From positions 9,706 through 73,705 of the forward strand of contig CALKHR010000195.1 of assembly GCA_937988885.1 (NCBI GenBank): a stretch of DNA of 64,000 nucleotides, given 5' to 3'. This DNA comes from an uncultured Roseiflexaceae bacterium. Lineage in GTDB: Bacteria > Chloroflexota > Chloroflexia > Chloroflexales > Roseiflexaceae. The position numbers and the translations under genes are program-made. Below the pieces are notes generated by a model. That model ran no database searches and was not told where the DNA came from. It was given only the letters and a program-made list of their open reading frames with translations. Each line of letters opens with the position of its first letter. The first letter of the stretch is position 1. This document shows positions 1-7,465 of the stretch, in pieces.

Positions 1-1
1 T

Positions 2-223
2 GGCTACACCGTCGATACCACCATCAACACCATGCGCCTCGAAGTGATGGGCAAGCCGAAACACGTGCGCTTCGACCGCATTCTGCTGCGCTCGCAACAG
101 CCCGGTTGGCAGGCCGAAAGCATCGAACTGCTCGGCACCGATGCGCTAGAAGGCACATCGCCAGCCGTCTTTCCATCCGATCACTTTGGCCTGATCAGCA
201 CACTCATCTGGCGCGAGAACTAA
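2..223 (+). CDS. Endonuclease/exonuclease/phosphatase family protein, C-terminal fragment
   Basis: Only the last 73 codons are in the window; the start lies to the left. The visible end has the pattern typical of the DNase I-like endonuclease/exonuclease/phosphatase fold: a segment RFDRILLRS followed about 25 residues later by PSDHFGLI, which matches the conserved SDH motif that carries the catalytic histidine near the C-terminus of this family. Members hydrolyse phosphodiester bonds in nucleic acids, phospholipids or phosphotyrosyl-DNA links. The substrate cannot be told from this fragment. The macro-domain gene begins 60 bases downstream on the same strand. Confidence 0.6.
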   Translation, partial: GYTVDTTINTMRLEVMGKPKHVRFDRILLRSQQPGWQAESIELLGTDALEGTSPAVFPSDHFGLISTLIWREN

Positions 224-283
224 CCAGCGCAGAGCAAAGGGGGAGCGTGCTACTTCACGCTAGCATTCAGGAGGTCTGGGGCC

Positions 284-775
284 TTGGCGACCGCCTATGA
301 ACTTATTGACGGCGACTTGCTCACGCAGCTAGTCGAAGTGATTGTAAACCCCTGGAATACCAACCGCGTGCCGTGGTGGTTACTACTGCCGCACGGTGTT
401 TCGGGGGCAATCAAGCGCCGAGCGGGCACCGCACCGTTTCGCGAACTCCAAGCGCTCGGGCCGCTGGCGCTCGGGCAAGCAGTGCTCACTCAAGCAGGCA
501 ACCTCAACTACAAGGCGATCATCCACGTCGCATCGATCACGCTGTGGGGCCGTTCGCGCCCCGACATTGTGCGCGCCGCGCTCACCAACGCCCTCGCACT
601 GGCCCAACGTCACTCGTTTGCGTCGCTGGCCTGCCCATTGCTCGGCAGCGGCAGCGGCGGCCTCGACGAGGACACAGCGCTCGCAACGATGCTCGACGCC
701 TTGACCCACACCTCATACAACGGCAAACTGCTGCTGGTGCGCTACACAAACAGCGCCCACACATCAAGCCGCTAG
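284..775 (+). CDS. Macro domain protein (ADP-ribose binding/hydrolase type)
   Basis: A single macro domain fills the 163 residues. The signs are the early VNPWNTN segment (the usual VNAAN position), a glycine-rich GVSGAIKRRAG loop, and a late LLGSGSGGLDEDTA loop like the G-x-G-x-G phosphate-binding loop. Macro domains bind ADP-ribose and many remove ADP-ribose from proteins, nucleic acids or metabolites. The start is a TTG at 284, chosen because AGGAGG lies at 269-274 and no ATG gives the full domain. The canonical Asn-Ala-Asn is changed to Pro-Trp-Asn, so catalytic activity is uncertain. The upstream neighbour is a phosphodiesterase-type gene, possibly co-transcribed. Confidence 0.75.
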   Translation: MATAYELIDGDLLTQLVEVIVNPWNTNRVPWWLLLPHGVSGAIKRRAGTAPFRELQALGPLALGQAVLTQAGNLNYKAIIHVASITLWGRSRPDIVRAALTNALALAQRHSFASLACPLLGSGSGGLDEDTALATMLDALTHTSYNGKLLLVRYTNSAHTSSR

Positions 776-810
776 CCCATAGAAACCCCGAAAAACAGCA
801 CAATCACGTG

Positions 811-890
811 TCACTTGTCGCTGATGTCTGCTTCGCAATCGATACCACAAAAAGAGAAAATACCTTGCTGCCGCAGGCTAAAACAGCCTT
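811..890 (+). repeat. Dispersed intergenic repeat, family 1, copy A
   Basis: The part from about 840 carries the conserved tail of family 1: ATACCACAA followed by TACCTTGCTGCCGCAGGC and AAAACAGC. The hairpin half before it is degenerate here. Better copies lie at 4719-4797 (+) and 55281-55357 (-). The copy sits between the convergent macro-domain and FMN-reductase genes. Confidence 0.6.
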
Positions 891-963
891 GTAATCACCA
901 ATGTCCGATGTAGCATCATAAAATCAATCTGTGTAATTTATGTAATCTGTGGATACAAACAAC

Positions 964-987
964 AAGGGCGACCCGAAGGCCGCCCCG
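964..987 (-). terminator. Probable terminator of the FMN reductase gene
   Basis: GGGCGACC (966-973) pairs with GGCCGCCC (978-985) over a CGAA loop with one mismatch. On the minus strand it is followed by TTGTTGTTT. It lies just past the stop of the minus-strand reductase. Confidence 0.55.
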
Positions 988-1007
988 CATCGCCAAGCGC
1001 AAAACCG

Positions 1008-1586
1008 CTACGCAGCACGCAACGTGTGCAACACCTGCACCTGTCGCAGCAACTCCTTGAACATCGGCTCAGTCGAATTGCGAATCATCTCGTTCGGCAC
1101 GAAGCGACCCTGCTCATTGAAGAACTGCGTAAACATCGGGATCACCACGCCCTCATTGAGCGGCGTCATCTTCAGCGCCGACACGATCGGCTTGATCGCC
1201 TGCACTGCACGCAGACCACCGGCAACCCCACCGTAGCTCACAAACGCTACGGGCTTGTACGCCCATTCCTGATGCAGAAAATCGATCGCATTCTTCAGCG
1301 GCGCGTTAATGCTATGATTGTACTCGGGCATCACAAAGATAAACGCATCGGCGGCATCGACACGCGCACTCCACGCCTTGGTGTGCTCGTGCACATACTG
1401 GCGCAACCGAGGGTGATTCGGCTCATCGAAAAACGGCAGATTGATCTCCGCCAGATCAAGCACCTCAACCTCGAACTGACCATTTGCGCGAGCCTCTTCG
1501 GCAATCCACTCACCAATCGCTAAACCACGACGACCAGGACGAGTGCTGGCGATCACCACCGCCAACGTAGGCTTAGTAGACGACAT
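1008..1586 (-). CDS. NADPH-dependent FMN reductase family protein
   Basis: 192-residue flavodoxin-like reductase. The N-terminus VVIASTRPGRRG is the phosphate-binding loop of this family (GSxR type), and PEYNHSINAPLKNAID around residue 85 is the family's flavin-contact signature. Such enzymes reduce FMN, quinones or azo dyes with NAD(P)H in the cytosol. The start at 1586 is preferred because GAGGT and AGGT lie just upstream; a longer reading from a TTG at 1622 adds 12 unconserved residues. It is divergent from the FrnE-like gene at 1769, with inverted repeats between them, which suggests shared redox control. Confidence 0.85.
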   Translation of the reverse strand: MSSTKPTLAVVIASTRPGRRGLAIGEWIAEEARANGQFEVEVLDLAEINLPFFDEPNHPRLRQYVHEHTKAWSARVDAADAFIFVMPEYNHSINAPLKNAIDFLHQEWAYKPVAFVSYGGVAGGLRAVQAIKPIVSALKMTPLNEGVVIPMFTQFFNEQGRFVPNEMIRNSTEPMFKELLRQVQVLHTLRAA

Positions 1587-1615
1587 GATACCTGTTTGAC
1601 CTCTAGTTTCCATAG

Positions 1616-1644
1616 TTGACAAGTCATCGTAGGATGGCTATCAT
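1616..1644 (+). promoter_or_regulatory. Consensus-like promoter toward the FrnE-like gene
   Basis: TTGACA at 1616-1621, a 17-base spacer and TATCAT at 1639-1644 on the plus strand. The next gene on this strand starts at 1769, so the leader would be about 120 bases and would contain the inverted repeats described at 1651-1715. Confidence 0.5.
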
Positions 1645-1650
1645 GAAGAT

Positions 1651-1715
1651 AAACAACATTCGTTGTCTATCATACACATATTGCCTACAATGACTGTTGT
1701 TCGTTTTGTACGAAT
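1651..1715. promoter_or_regulatory. Inverted repeats in divergent promoter region
   Basis: ACAAC-ATTC-GTTGT is a perfect 5-bp inverted repeat at about 1652-1666, and TTCGT-TTTGT-ACGAA is a second one at about 1700-1714. Both lie between the divergent FMN-reductase and FrnE-like genes. They look like operator half-sites, but the regulator is not in the window. Confidence 0.4.
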
Positions 1716-1768
1716 ATATTATAGTGCAACACTCGTTGATTAGCCAACAGGTGTTGAGGAAGTGGTCA

Positions 1769-2476
1769 ATGGCAAGCGTAACAGTAGAGATTTGGTCGGA
1801 TATCGTCTGCCCGTGGTGCTACATTGGCGAACACCGATTCGAAGCGGCCCTCGCAGAATTTCCGCACCGCGATGATGTTCAAATCATCCACCGCAGCTTT
1901 CAACTCGACCCCACCACGCCGCGCGACAGCCGCGAGCGCACGCTCGACATGCTCAGCAAAAAGTACGGCGTGAGCATGGCCGAGGCCACCGCGATGGAGC
2001 GCCGCGTATCGAGCTTGGCCCAAGCCGATGGCTTGCCAATGCGCTCGGACCGTTACACCGCCAACACCTTCGATGCCCACCGACTGGTGCATTTCGCCGC
2101 CAAGTACGGCAAGCAAGACGAGATGTTGAAGGTGCTGTTCGCAGGGCACTTCGCCAACCAGAAGCTGGTCGGCGACCACGAAACATTGGTGGAATTGGCG
2201 GTCGAGGTTGGTCTCGACGCCGAGGAGACCCGCCAGGTGCTCGCTAGCGATGCCTACGCCGCTGAGGTGGAGGCCGATCTGCGCCGCGCCGCGATGTTCG
2301 GCATCCGTGGCGTGCCGTTCTTCGTGCTGAACGAGCAATTCGGCGTATCGGGTGGGCAGGCCAAAGAGGTGTTTGCGCAGGCCCTTGAGCAGGCATGGAC
2401 TGCCGCCAACCCCCTGAAGATGGTCTCGACCGCCGGCAGCGACGCCACTTGCGAGGACGGCAGTTGCGCGGTCTAA
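1769..2476 (+). CDS. DsbA family oxidoreductase, FrnE-like
   Basis: 235-residue thioredoxin-fold protein. Residues 14-17 form a CPWC redox centre inside the segment SDIVCPWCYIGE, and GIRGVPFFVL near residue 180 is the cis-proline loop of the DsbA/FrnE group. No signal peptide is seen, so it probably works in the cytosol as a dithiol oxidoreductase or isomerase, as known for FrnE. The C-terminus has one more Cys pair (CEDGSCAV), similar to the extra cysteines of FrnE. The start is ATG 1769 with TGAGGAAG 8 bases upstream, rather than the longer frame from 1697. It is divergent to the FMN reductase. Confidence 0.88.
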   Translation: MASVTVEIWSDIVCPWCYIGEHRFEAALAEFPHRDDVQIIHRSFQLDPTTPRDSRERTLDMLSKKYGVSMAEATAMERRVSSLAQADGLPMRSDRYTANTFDAHRLVHFAAKYGKQDEMLKVLFAGHFANQKLVGDHETLVELAVEVGLDAEETRQVLASDAYAAEVEADLRRAAMFGIRGVPFFVLNEQFGVSGGQAKEVFAQALEQAWTAANPLKMVSTAGSDATCEDGSCAV

Positions 2477-2546
2477 CAGCACTCACAAGCCATCAAAAAC
2501 GAGGCAGGGGCAACACGCCACCTGCCTCGTTCGATTCTCCAGCGCC

Positions 2547-3425
2547 TTACTTCTTGCGCCACTCGGCGTAGCCAGCCTCGTCGAGCGCCTTGAAATCCTC
2601 GTTGCTCAACACCAGGCTGGCAGCCGCCACATTCTCCTCCAAATGCGCGATGCTGCTGGTGCCCGGGATCGGCAGCATCACAGGGCTGCGCTTCAGCACC
2701 CACGCCAGCGCCACCTGCGCAGGCGTCGCGCCCAAGCGCTTCGCCACATCGTCCAGCACGCTGCCCTCGCGCGCCAAGTTGCCCGCCGCCAGCGGGAACC
2801 ACGGGATGAACGCGATGCCCTGCTGCTCACAGTACTCAAGCACCGCCTCGCTCTGGCGCTGCACCAAGTTGTACATATTCTGCACACTCGCGACCGGGAA
2901 GTACTGCTGCGCGGCCTTCACCTCATCCACGCTCACCTCGCTCAGACCCACGTGCCGAATCAGACCCTCGCGCTGCATATCGGCGATCACACCAAACTGC
3001 TCTTCGTGGCTAACCTTCGGGTCGATGCGATGCAGTTGCCAGAGATCGATGCGCTCCACGCCGAGCTTGCGCAAGCTCATCAACACTTCCTGGCGCAGAT
3101 ACTCGGCTCGGCCAAGCGGAATCCACTTACCGGGGCCGTTGCGCGCCTGCCCGGCCTTGGTCGCCACGATAATGCCGTTGTAGGGGTGCAGCGCCTCGCG
3201 GATCAACTGCTCGCTGACATCCGGCCCGTAGGAGTCGGCGGTGTCGATGAAGTTAATGTCGAGTTCCGGCAGGCGGCGCAGCAGCCGCAGCGCGCCTTCG
3301 CGATCGGCCGGCTCGCCCCAGACACCAGGGCCAGTAATCCGCATTGCGCCAAAGCCCAACCGATTGACGGTCATATCGCCGCCAATGGTGATAGTGCCAC
3401 CGGGTTTTACAGAGAGAGTCGTCAT
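2547..3425 (-). CDS. Aldo/keto reductase
   Basis: 292-residue (alpha/beta)8 aldo/keto reductase. The catalytic tetrad is visible as D61 and Y66 (FIDTADSYG), K90 (VATKAGQ) and H132 (LWQLHRID). The C-terminal IPGTSSIAHLEENV is the NADPH-binding signature. The sequence pattern (GFGAMRITG, EQFGVIADMQREGLIRHVGLSE) fits the bacterial oxidoreductase-like AKRs that reduce a broad range of aldehydes and ketones. It is read as a single gene; the next gene on this strand begins upstream at 4466. The substrate is unknown. Confidence 0.92.
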   Translation of the reverse strand: MTTLSVKPGGTITIGGDMTVNRLGFGAMRITGPGVWGEPADREGALRLLRRLPELDINFIDTADSYGPDVSEQLIREALHPYNGIIVATKAGQARNGPGKWIPLGRAEYLRQEVLMSLRKLGVERIDLWQLHRIDPKVSHEEQFGVIADMQREGLIRHVGLSEVSVDEVKAAQQYFPVASVQNMYNLVQRQSEAVLEYCEQQGIAFIPWFPLAAGNLAREGSVLDDVAKRLGATPAQVALAWVLKRSPVMLPIPGTSSIAHLEENVAAASLVLSNEDFKALDEAGYAEWRKK

Positions 3426-3554
3426 GACTTAGCTTCCTTCCGAATATCTTGGCGTTTCTGTAGCCGATCAGCCCACACACAGGCTTCACCCAAACTTCCA
3501 AAAGAATAACGCCAAATCACGTTGCGGCCTATCATACCAGAAGAGGGCAAGCCA

Positions 3555-4466
3555 TCATTCCTGCTGTTTGCTAGTCACCACCCACACGCCGATAAACACG
3601 AGCGCAGCGCCCAATACAAACCACTCGTTCAGGCGTTCGCCCAGCAGTGCCCAGGCCACCAATACACCCGCGAGAGGCTGCAGATACATCGTGATGGCGA
3701 CCTGTGCCGCCTGCACCCGACTATACGCCCAGAACAGCGTCAGGAAGCCCACCACCGTCACGAGCAAGCCCGTATACGCCACCGCGCCTAGGCCCGCCCA
3801 CGTCCACTGCACGGTTGCGCCCGCCAGCAGCTCGCCCGCTGCGAACGGCACCAAGCAAAACGTGCCCACAAGTCCGGCAGCGGTCGTCGTGACCAGCGGG
3901 GCGTAGCGCCTCATCATCCGCTTGCCCATCACGTTGTAGAAGGCCCAGGTGAAGCCATTGGCTAGGAAGATGAGGTCGCCCAGCAGGCGTTGGCCCAGCG
4001 CAACATTGGCCTGTTCCTGCGGCCAAAGGATCAGCGCCAAACCCACGATCGCAAAGGCGAAGCCCAGCCACACGCGCTTGGAGATGTGTTCGCCAAGCCA
4101 AAGCCCAGCCATCAACGCGATCCACAGCGGCGAGGCCACCGAAAGCAGCGAGATATCCGAGGCCGGGCTGAGTTTCAGCGCGAGGGTTTGCGCCAACTGC
4201 GCCACACAAAAGCCCATCAAGCCCATTAGGGCGAGCCACCAGCGGTCGGGGCCGCGCAGCAGTGCGATCGCCTCGCGCCCAGCCAAGGGCAGCAATATCG
4301 CCATGGCGAAGCCGAAGCGCAACAGGGCGAACAAAAAGGGTGGGATCGTCTCAAGCGCGGGCTTGGTGATCGGGAAGGCGACGCCCCAGATGATGTTGAC
4401 GCCTGCCATGGCGAGCAACGGCAAATAGAGGCGCGATGCGGTTGTGGTAGGTTGCTGGTCGGTCAT
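3555..4466 (-). CDS. DMT superfamily transporter, two EamA domains
   Basis: About 303 residues with ten predicted membrane helices in two EamA repeats. NIIWGVAFPITK near the N-terminus and the second-half segment GFTWAFYNVMGKRMM are the repeat starts typical of this exporter family. Proteins of this kind export amino acids or other small metabolites across the inner membrane; the substrate is not predictable. The start is either ATG 4466 or a GTG two codons earlier (4472), which has GAGGAG at better spacing. The frame is open further upstream but adds unconserved residues. Confidence 0.85.
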   Translation of the reverse strand: MTDQQPTTTASRLYLPLLAMAGVNIIWGVAFPITKPALETIPPFLFALLRFGFAMAILLPLAGREAIALLRGPDRWWLALMGLMGFCVAQLAQTLALKLSPASDISLLSVASPLWIALMAGLWLGEHISKRVWLGFAFAIVGLALILWPQEQANVALGQRLLGDLIFLANGFTWAFYNVMGKRMMRRYAPLVTTTAAGLVGTFCLVPFAAGELLAGATVQWTWAGLGAVAYTGLLVTVVGFLTLFWAYSRVQAAQVAITMYLQPLAGVLVAWALLGERLNEWFVLGAALVFIGVWVVTSKQQE

Positions 4467-4885
4467 GTCCACAGGGAGGCTCCTCAATGCAAAATAAGAG
4501 ACCAGGTGGCGCGTATTGGTGGGATGCAGAGACGACACAGTATACCACCGAGCCTACCTGGCGCCTGTTTGCTTGATACTACGCTAAGTCTCCCTCCCAC
4601 GAGCAGATGCTGAAGCCAAGCAATACCAAATCCGAATGATTATGTATACAAACGGCACGTGAATGGTATGGCGTGATGCTGGTTTTCAACTGATACTCAC
4701 ATCTCCCGAAACCAGTAATGTCGAGGCGCTACGCATAGCAGCGCCTCGACATCACAAAAAGAAGGAAGTACCTTGCTGCCGCAGGCGAAAACAGCTTTTC
4801 ATATTACCTGTCCAAGCAGATTTAGTAGAACAAGGAATGGTATAATCGCCGAGCGTATCCGCTCTTCGTCTAGAAGGAACCAATA
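4467..4885. other. Intergenic region with repeat and bioY promoter
   Basis: No gene was found in about 420 bases between the divergent EamA and bioY genes. It holds family 1 repeat copy B (4719-4797) and a TATAAT at 4841-4846 that can serve as the -10 box of bioY; no clear -35 box was seen. Confidence 0.6.
4719..4797 (+). repeat. Dispersed hairpin repeat, family 1, copy B (best copy)
   Basis: A perfect 12-bp stem TGTCGAGGCGCT (4719-4730) / AGCGCCTCGACA (4740-4751) with a 9-base loop, followed by the conserved tail TACCTTGCTGCCGCAGGC then AAAACAGC. The same layout recurs at 55281-55357 on the minus strand and, degenerate, at 811-890. Half of the hairpin recurs at 29036-29057. It resembles REP/MITE-type elements. 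Confidence 0.75.
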
Positions 4886-5449
4886 ATGGCTTATCATGCA
4901 ACGCTGGCCGATAAACTTGTGCCCGCGCGTCTGACTCGTTCGTGGCAGGGCAATGTCGTGTTGGTTGTGCTATTCAGCGCCTTGATCGCGCTGACTGCGC
5001 AGATTCGGGTGTATTTGCCGTTCACTCCGGTGCCCGTCACCGGGCAGACCCTGGGTGTGTTGCTGGCTGGCGCACTGCTCGGCGCGCGCCGAGGCGGTGC
5101 CGCAACCCTGCTCTATGTGCTGGCTGGCGCGGCTGGCCTGCCGATCTTCACCACCGCATCACTGTTTGGGCCAACTGGCGGCTATCTGCTGGCCTTCCCG
5201 ATTGCGGCGGCCTGCGCTGGCCTGCTGATCGAGCGCGGCTGGGATCGCACGGTCGGTGGCGCGCTGGTGGCCATGCTGCTCGCCACGCTGATCATCTACA
5301 CGCTCGGCACGCTCTGGCTGAGTTGGTACGTCGGCAGCCTGTCGGTGGCGTTCGCCAAGGGCGTGCTGCCCTTCTTGGTCGGCGACGCGGTGAAGATCGG
5401 CTTGTGCGCGCTGGTGCTGCCAAGCGGCTGGGCACTGCTGCGCCGCTGA
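4886..5449 (+). CDS. bioY: Biotin transporter BioY (ECF S component)
   Basis: 187-residue hydrophobic protein with about six membrane helices. The signature is the segment PFTPVPVTGQTLGVLLAG after helix 1, followed by LFGPTGGYLLAFP; both are hallmarks of BioY, the biotin-binding S component of ECF transporters. BioY brings biotin across the membrane, alone or with the EcfAT energising module, which is not in this window. The start is ATG 4886 with GAAGGAAC upstream and a TATAAT at 4841-4846. The gene is single, and the next transcript (T-box leader) begins shortly after it. No biotin-repressor operator was seen. Confidence 0.93.
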   Translation: MAYHATLADKLVPARLTRSWQGNVVLVVLFSALIALTAQIRVYLPFTPVPVTGQTLGVLLAGALLGARRGGAATLLYVLAGAAGLPIFTTASLFGPTGGYLLAFPIAAACAGLLIERGWDRTVGGALVAMLLATLIIYTLGTLWLSWYVGSLSVAFAKGVLPFLVGDAVKIGLCALVLPSGWALLRR

Positions 5450-5469
5450 TCCCTCGGTCTTTCTGCCGA

Positions 5470-5498
5470 TTGCGAGCACGTTGGCATCGTGCTATAAT
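5470..5498 (+). promoter_or_regulatory. Promoter of the T-box operon
   Basis: TTGCGA at 5470-5475, a 17-base spacer and a perfect TATAAT at 5493-5498. Transcription would begin near 5505, exactly where the T-box leader starts. Confidence 0.75.
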
Positions 5499-5504
5499 TG
5501 CATA

Positions 5505-5778
5505 AGAACTGCGATGGAGACGACGTAGGGCGTTTTTCGCTTTCAGAGAGCCGCCGGGTGGTGCGAGGCGGTAGTCGGAAACGTACCGAATCCCCTCCTG
5601 AGTTGCAAGGGAAAACACCACGCTCCGCTTGGTGATCTAACCTTCCGCCGGGGACGCCCGTTATAGCGTTGCTGTAGTGTTTGCTATGGCTATTCGAGGC
5701 CGCCATTCTGTGGTGGTGAACGAAGGTGGTACCACGGGAGCTTTGCCTCTCGTCCTTCTGGGACGAGAGGTTTTTTGT
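5505..5778 (+). promoter_or_regulatory. T-box riboswitch leader, probable Ser specificity
   Basis: All the main parts of a T-box leader are visible in order. There is a Stem I with the AGAGAG and GGTGGTGCGAGGCGG apical region, then GAA (5588-5590) followed by the candidate specifier TCC (5591-5593, a serine codon) and CCTCCTGAGTTGC. Next come the intervening stems and the T-box sequence GAACGAAGGTGGTACCACGG at 5718-5737, which holds the TGGT bulge that pairs with the tRNA acceptor end. It ends in an intrinsic terminator. T-boxes sense uncharged tRNA and allow read-through when the amino acid is scarce. serS, the fourth gene downstream, supports a serine reading. The TGGT bulge would pair best with an A discriminator, whereas tRNA-Ser usually has G, so the amino acid is inferred rather than proven. 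Confidence 0.85.
5746..5776 (+). terminator. T-box attenuator terminator
   Basis: A perfect 10-bp stem CCTCTCGTCC (5746-5755) / GGACGAGAGG (5761-5770), 5-base loop and six T residues. It lies directly after the T-box sequence, as expected for the terminator that competes with the antiterminator. Confidence 0.9.
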
Positions 5779-5813
5779 TTGCGTATGGACTATCGGCGTA
5801 CCAAGGGGGCATT

Positions 5814-6299
5814 GTGAAACAGATCGAGCAGGCCGTTCTTGGCAGGGTGTATGGGTTTGCAATCGCGGTACGGCGCCTGATGTGGCTCACGCTGCGCCCC
5901 AAGGGCGTGGGAGTGCGCACCTTGGTGATCCACAACGACCAAGTGCTGCTGATCCGGCATCGAGCAGGCGCAACACCCTGGGGATTGCCGGGAGGCGGTA
6001 TCTCGCGCTACGAACGCATGATCGAGGCGGCCCGTCGCGAAGTGCTGGAGGAGACGGGCGTCGCGGTGACGATGGAGTATTTGCTGGGCCTGTACGATAA
6101 CTTCCACGATGGCTTCAGCAACTACATCGCGGTCTATGTGGCGAAGCCCCACAACGAGCCGCGCCTCCCGCGCTCGCTGGAGATCGCCGAGGTGCGCTAC
6201 TTCCCGCTCGACGCGACGCCCGATACGCTCGACCCTGGCTCGCGCCGCCGCATCGACGAGTATATGGCTGGGAAACGAGGAATCTCGGCGTTATGGTAA
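5814..6299 (+). CDS. Nudix hydrolase (T-box operon, gene 1)
   Basis: 161-residue Nudix protein. The Nudix box is complete: GGGISRYERMIEAARREV followed by LEETGV supplies the GX5EX7REUXEEXGU pattern with the metal-binding glutamates. The N-terminal VRTLVIHNDQVLLIRHR is a normal first strand of the fold. It hydrolyses some nucleoside diphosphate-linked compound; which one cannot be seen. The start is GTG 5814 with AAGGGGGC in front; an earlier TTG lies inside the terminator U-tract and is rejected. It is the first gene after the T-box and so depends on tRNA-controlled read-through unless it has another promoter. Confidence 0.85.
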   Translation: MKQIEQAVLGRVYGFAIAVRRLMWLTLRPKGVGVRTLVIHNDQVLLIRHRAGATPWGLPGGGISRYERMIEAARREVLEETGVAVTMEYLLGLYDNFHDGFSNYIAVYVAKPHNEPRLPRSLEIAEVRYFPLDATPDTLDPGSRRRIDEYMAGKRGISALW

Positions 6300-6424
6300 C
6301 GTTTGGGGCCAAACTTGTGATTAAACCCTTAGATTGTGGTAGGTATGGCGTTTGCCCAAAAGGGCGGTGATCGGCTACCATCAGTGGGAGCTAAACACGT
6401 TTCAATGACACAATGGAGAGCCCG

Positions 6425-6916
6425 ATGCCCGCATATACACCCATTATCGGAACACTTGGCTACGTCATGTCGCCTGATGGGAAGTCGGTGTTGCTGATTC
6501 ACCGCAACACACGACCAGAGGATCTGCACTACGGTAAGTATAACGGTTTAGGCGGCAAGCTCGAAGCTGGTGAAGATGTCGTGGCAGGCATCTGCCGCGA
6601 GATCCGCGAGGAGGCTGGCATCGAGGTCGAGGAACTGACTCTGCGCGGCACGATCAGTTGGCCGGGCTTCGGCAAAAATGAGGAGGATTGGTTCGGGTTT
6701 ATCTTCCGCATCGACCGCTGGAGCGGCATGCCACTCGCGGGCAACCACGAGGGCACCCTGGAGTGGATTCCGCTGGAAGAGTTGCCCAATCTGAATATGT
6801 GGGAGAGCGACCGCCTGTGGTTGCCGATGGTGTTTGAGCGGACCCAACGCACGTTCCATGGCATTATGCCGTATAAAAATGGCCGTATGGTCTCGTGGGC
6901 CTATACGCTACTCTAA
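6425..6916 (+). CDS. Nudix hydrolase, MutT/8-oxo-dGTPase type (gene 2)
   Basis: 163 residues with the Nudix box GGKLEAGEDVVAGICREI followed by REEAGIE, a complete GX5EX7REUXEEXGU motif. The flanking NGLGGKLE and the C-terminal TFHGIMPYKNGRMVSW resemble the 8-oxo-dGTP diphosphatases of the MTH1/YtkD type, which keep oxidised nucleotides out of DNA. This role is a family-based inference. ATG 6425 is favoured because GGAG lies five bases upstream; an ATG at 6413 has no ribosome site. A 125-base gap separates it from the first Nudix gene and no terminator is seen between them. Confidence 0.85.
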   Translation: MPAYTPIIGTLGYVMSPDGKSVLLIHRNTRPEDLHYGKYNGLGGKLEAGEDVVAGICREIREEAGIEVEELTLRGTISWPGFGKNEEDWFGFIFRIDRWSGMPLAGNHEGTLEWIPLEELPNLNMWESDRLWLPMVFERTQRTFHGIMPYKNGRMVSWAYTLL

Positions 6917-6931
6917 AACAAGGAGATTGCG

Positions 6932-7420
6932 ATGGAAGCTCCGATGGACGGAAATTGGCTATTGCCCGCAGTGATTGCGATTGTGGTTGCGGTGGGAGTG
7001 GTGGTGTTTCTGTTGAGCCGAATCCGGGGGTCCGCCTCTGGTTCGCGCGGTTCGTCACCGACCCTAACATCGTACAACCCAGTGGATGGCTCGTTCAGTT
7101 CATCGGTGGTATCCACGCCCACGCCAACACCAGCGCCTGTGGCCCACACGCACCCTCGCCGCGAGGGCGATTCGAAGGAGACGTGGGTGCAGATCTCGCA
7201 TCCTATGATCCTGCGAGCGGCTCGGCAAGCCCTTGAGCGTGGCGATGAGAAGATCCAGCGATTTGTGGTGCAGGAAGGTGATAAGTTCTATTTTTCGTTC
7301 GATTCGATCAGCGATCCTGTCGAACGTCAGCGAGCATATGACTTGATGAGCCGCTTTGAGGCGGGGGAAGTCAACAATATTCGAGATTTTCTCCAACTTG
7401 TGCAACGCATGGTTCGCTAA
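6932..7420 (+). CDS. Unknown single-pass membrane protein (T-box operon, gene 3)
   Basis: 162 residues, not recognised. One N-terminal membrane helix (about residues 9-29, WLLPAVIAIVVAVGVVVFLL) is followed by a Ser/Thr/Pro-rich linker (about 33-75) and a charged, probably helical domain of about 80 residues (IQRFVVQEGDKFYFSFDSI; the end is DFLQLVQRMVR). The start has AAGGAG at good spacing. It lies 16 bases after the second Nudix gene and 45 before serS, so it is almost certainly in their operon. No catalytic motif was seen; no function is offered. Confidence 0.75.
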   Translation: MEAPMDGNWLLPAVIAIVVAVGVVVFLLSRIRGSASGSRGSSPTLTSYNPVDGSFSSSVVSTPTPTPAPVAHTHPRREGDSKETWVQISHPMILRAARQALERGDEKIQRFVVQEGDKFYFSFDSISDPVERQRAYDLMSRFEAGEVNNIRDFLQLVQRMVR

Positions 7421-7465
7421 CACGACGCTCATTATCTCGATCCTTAAAGGGGAAAGGACAATTGT

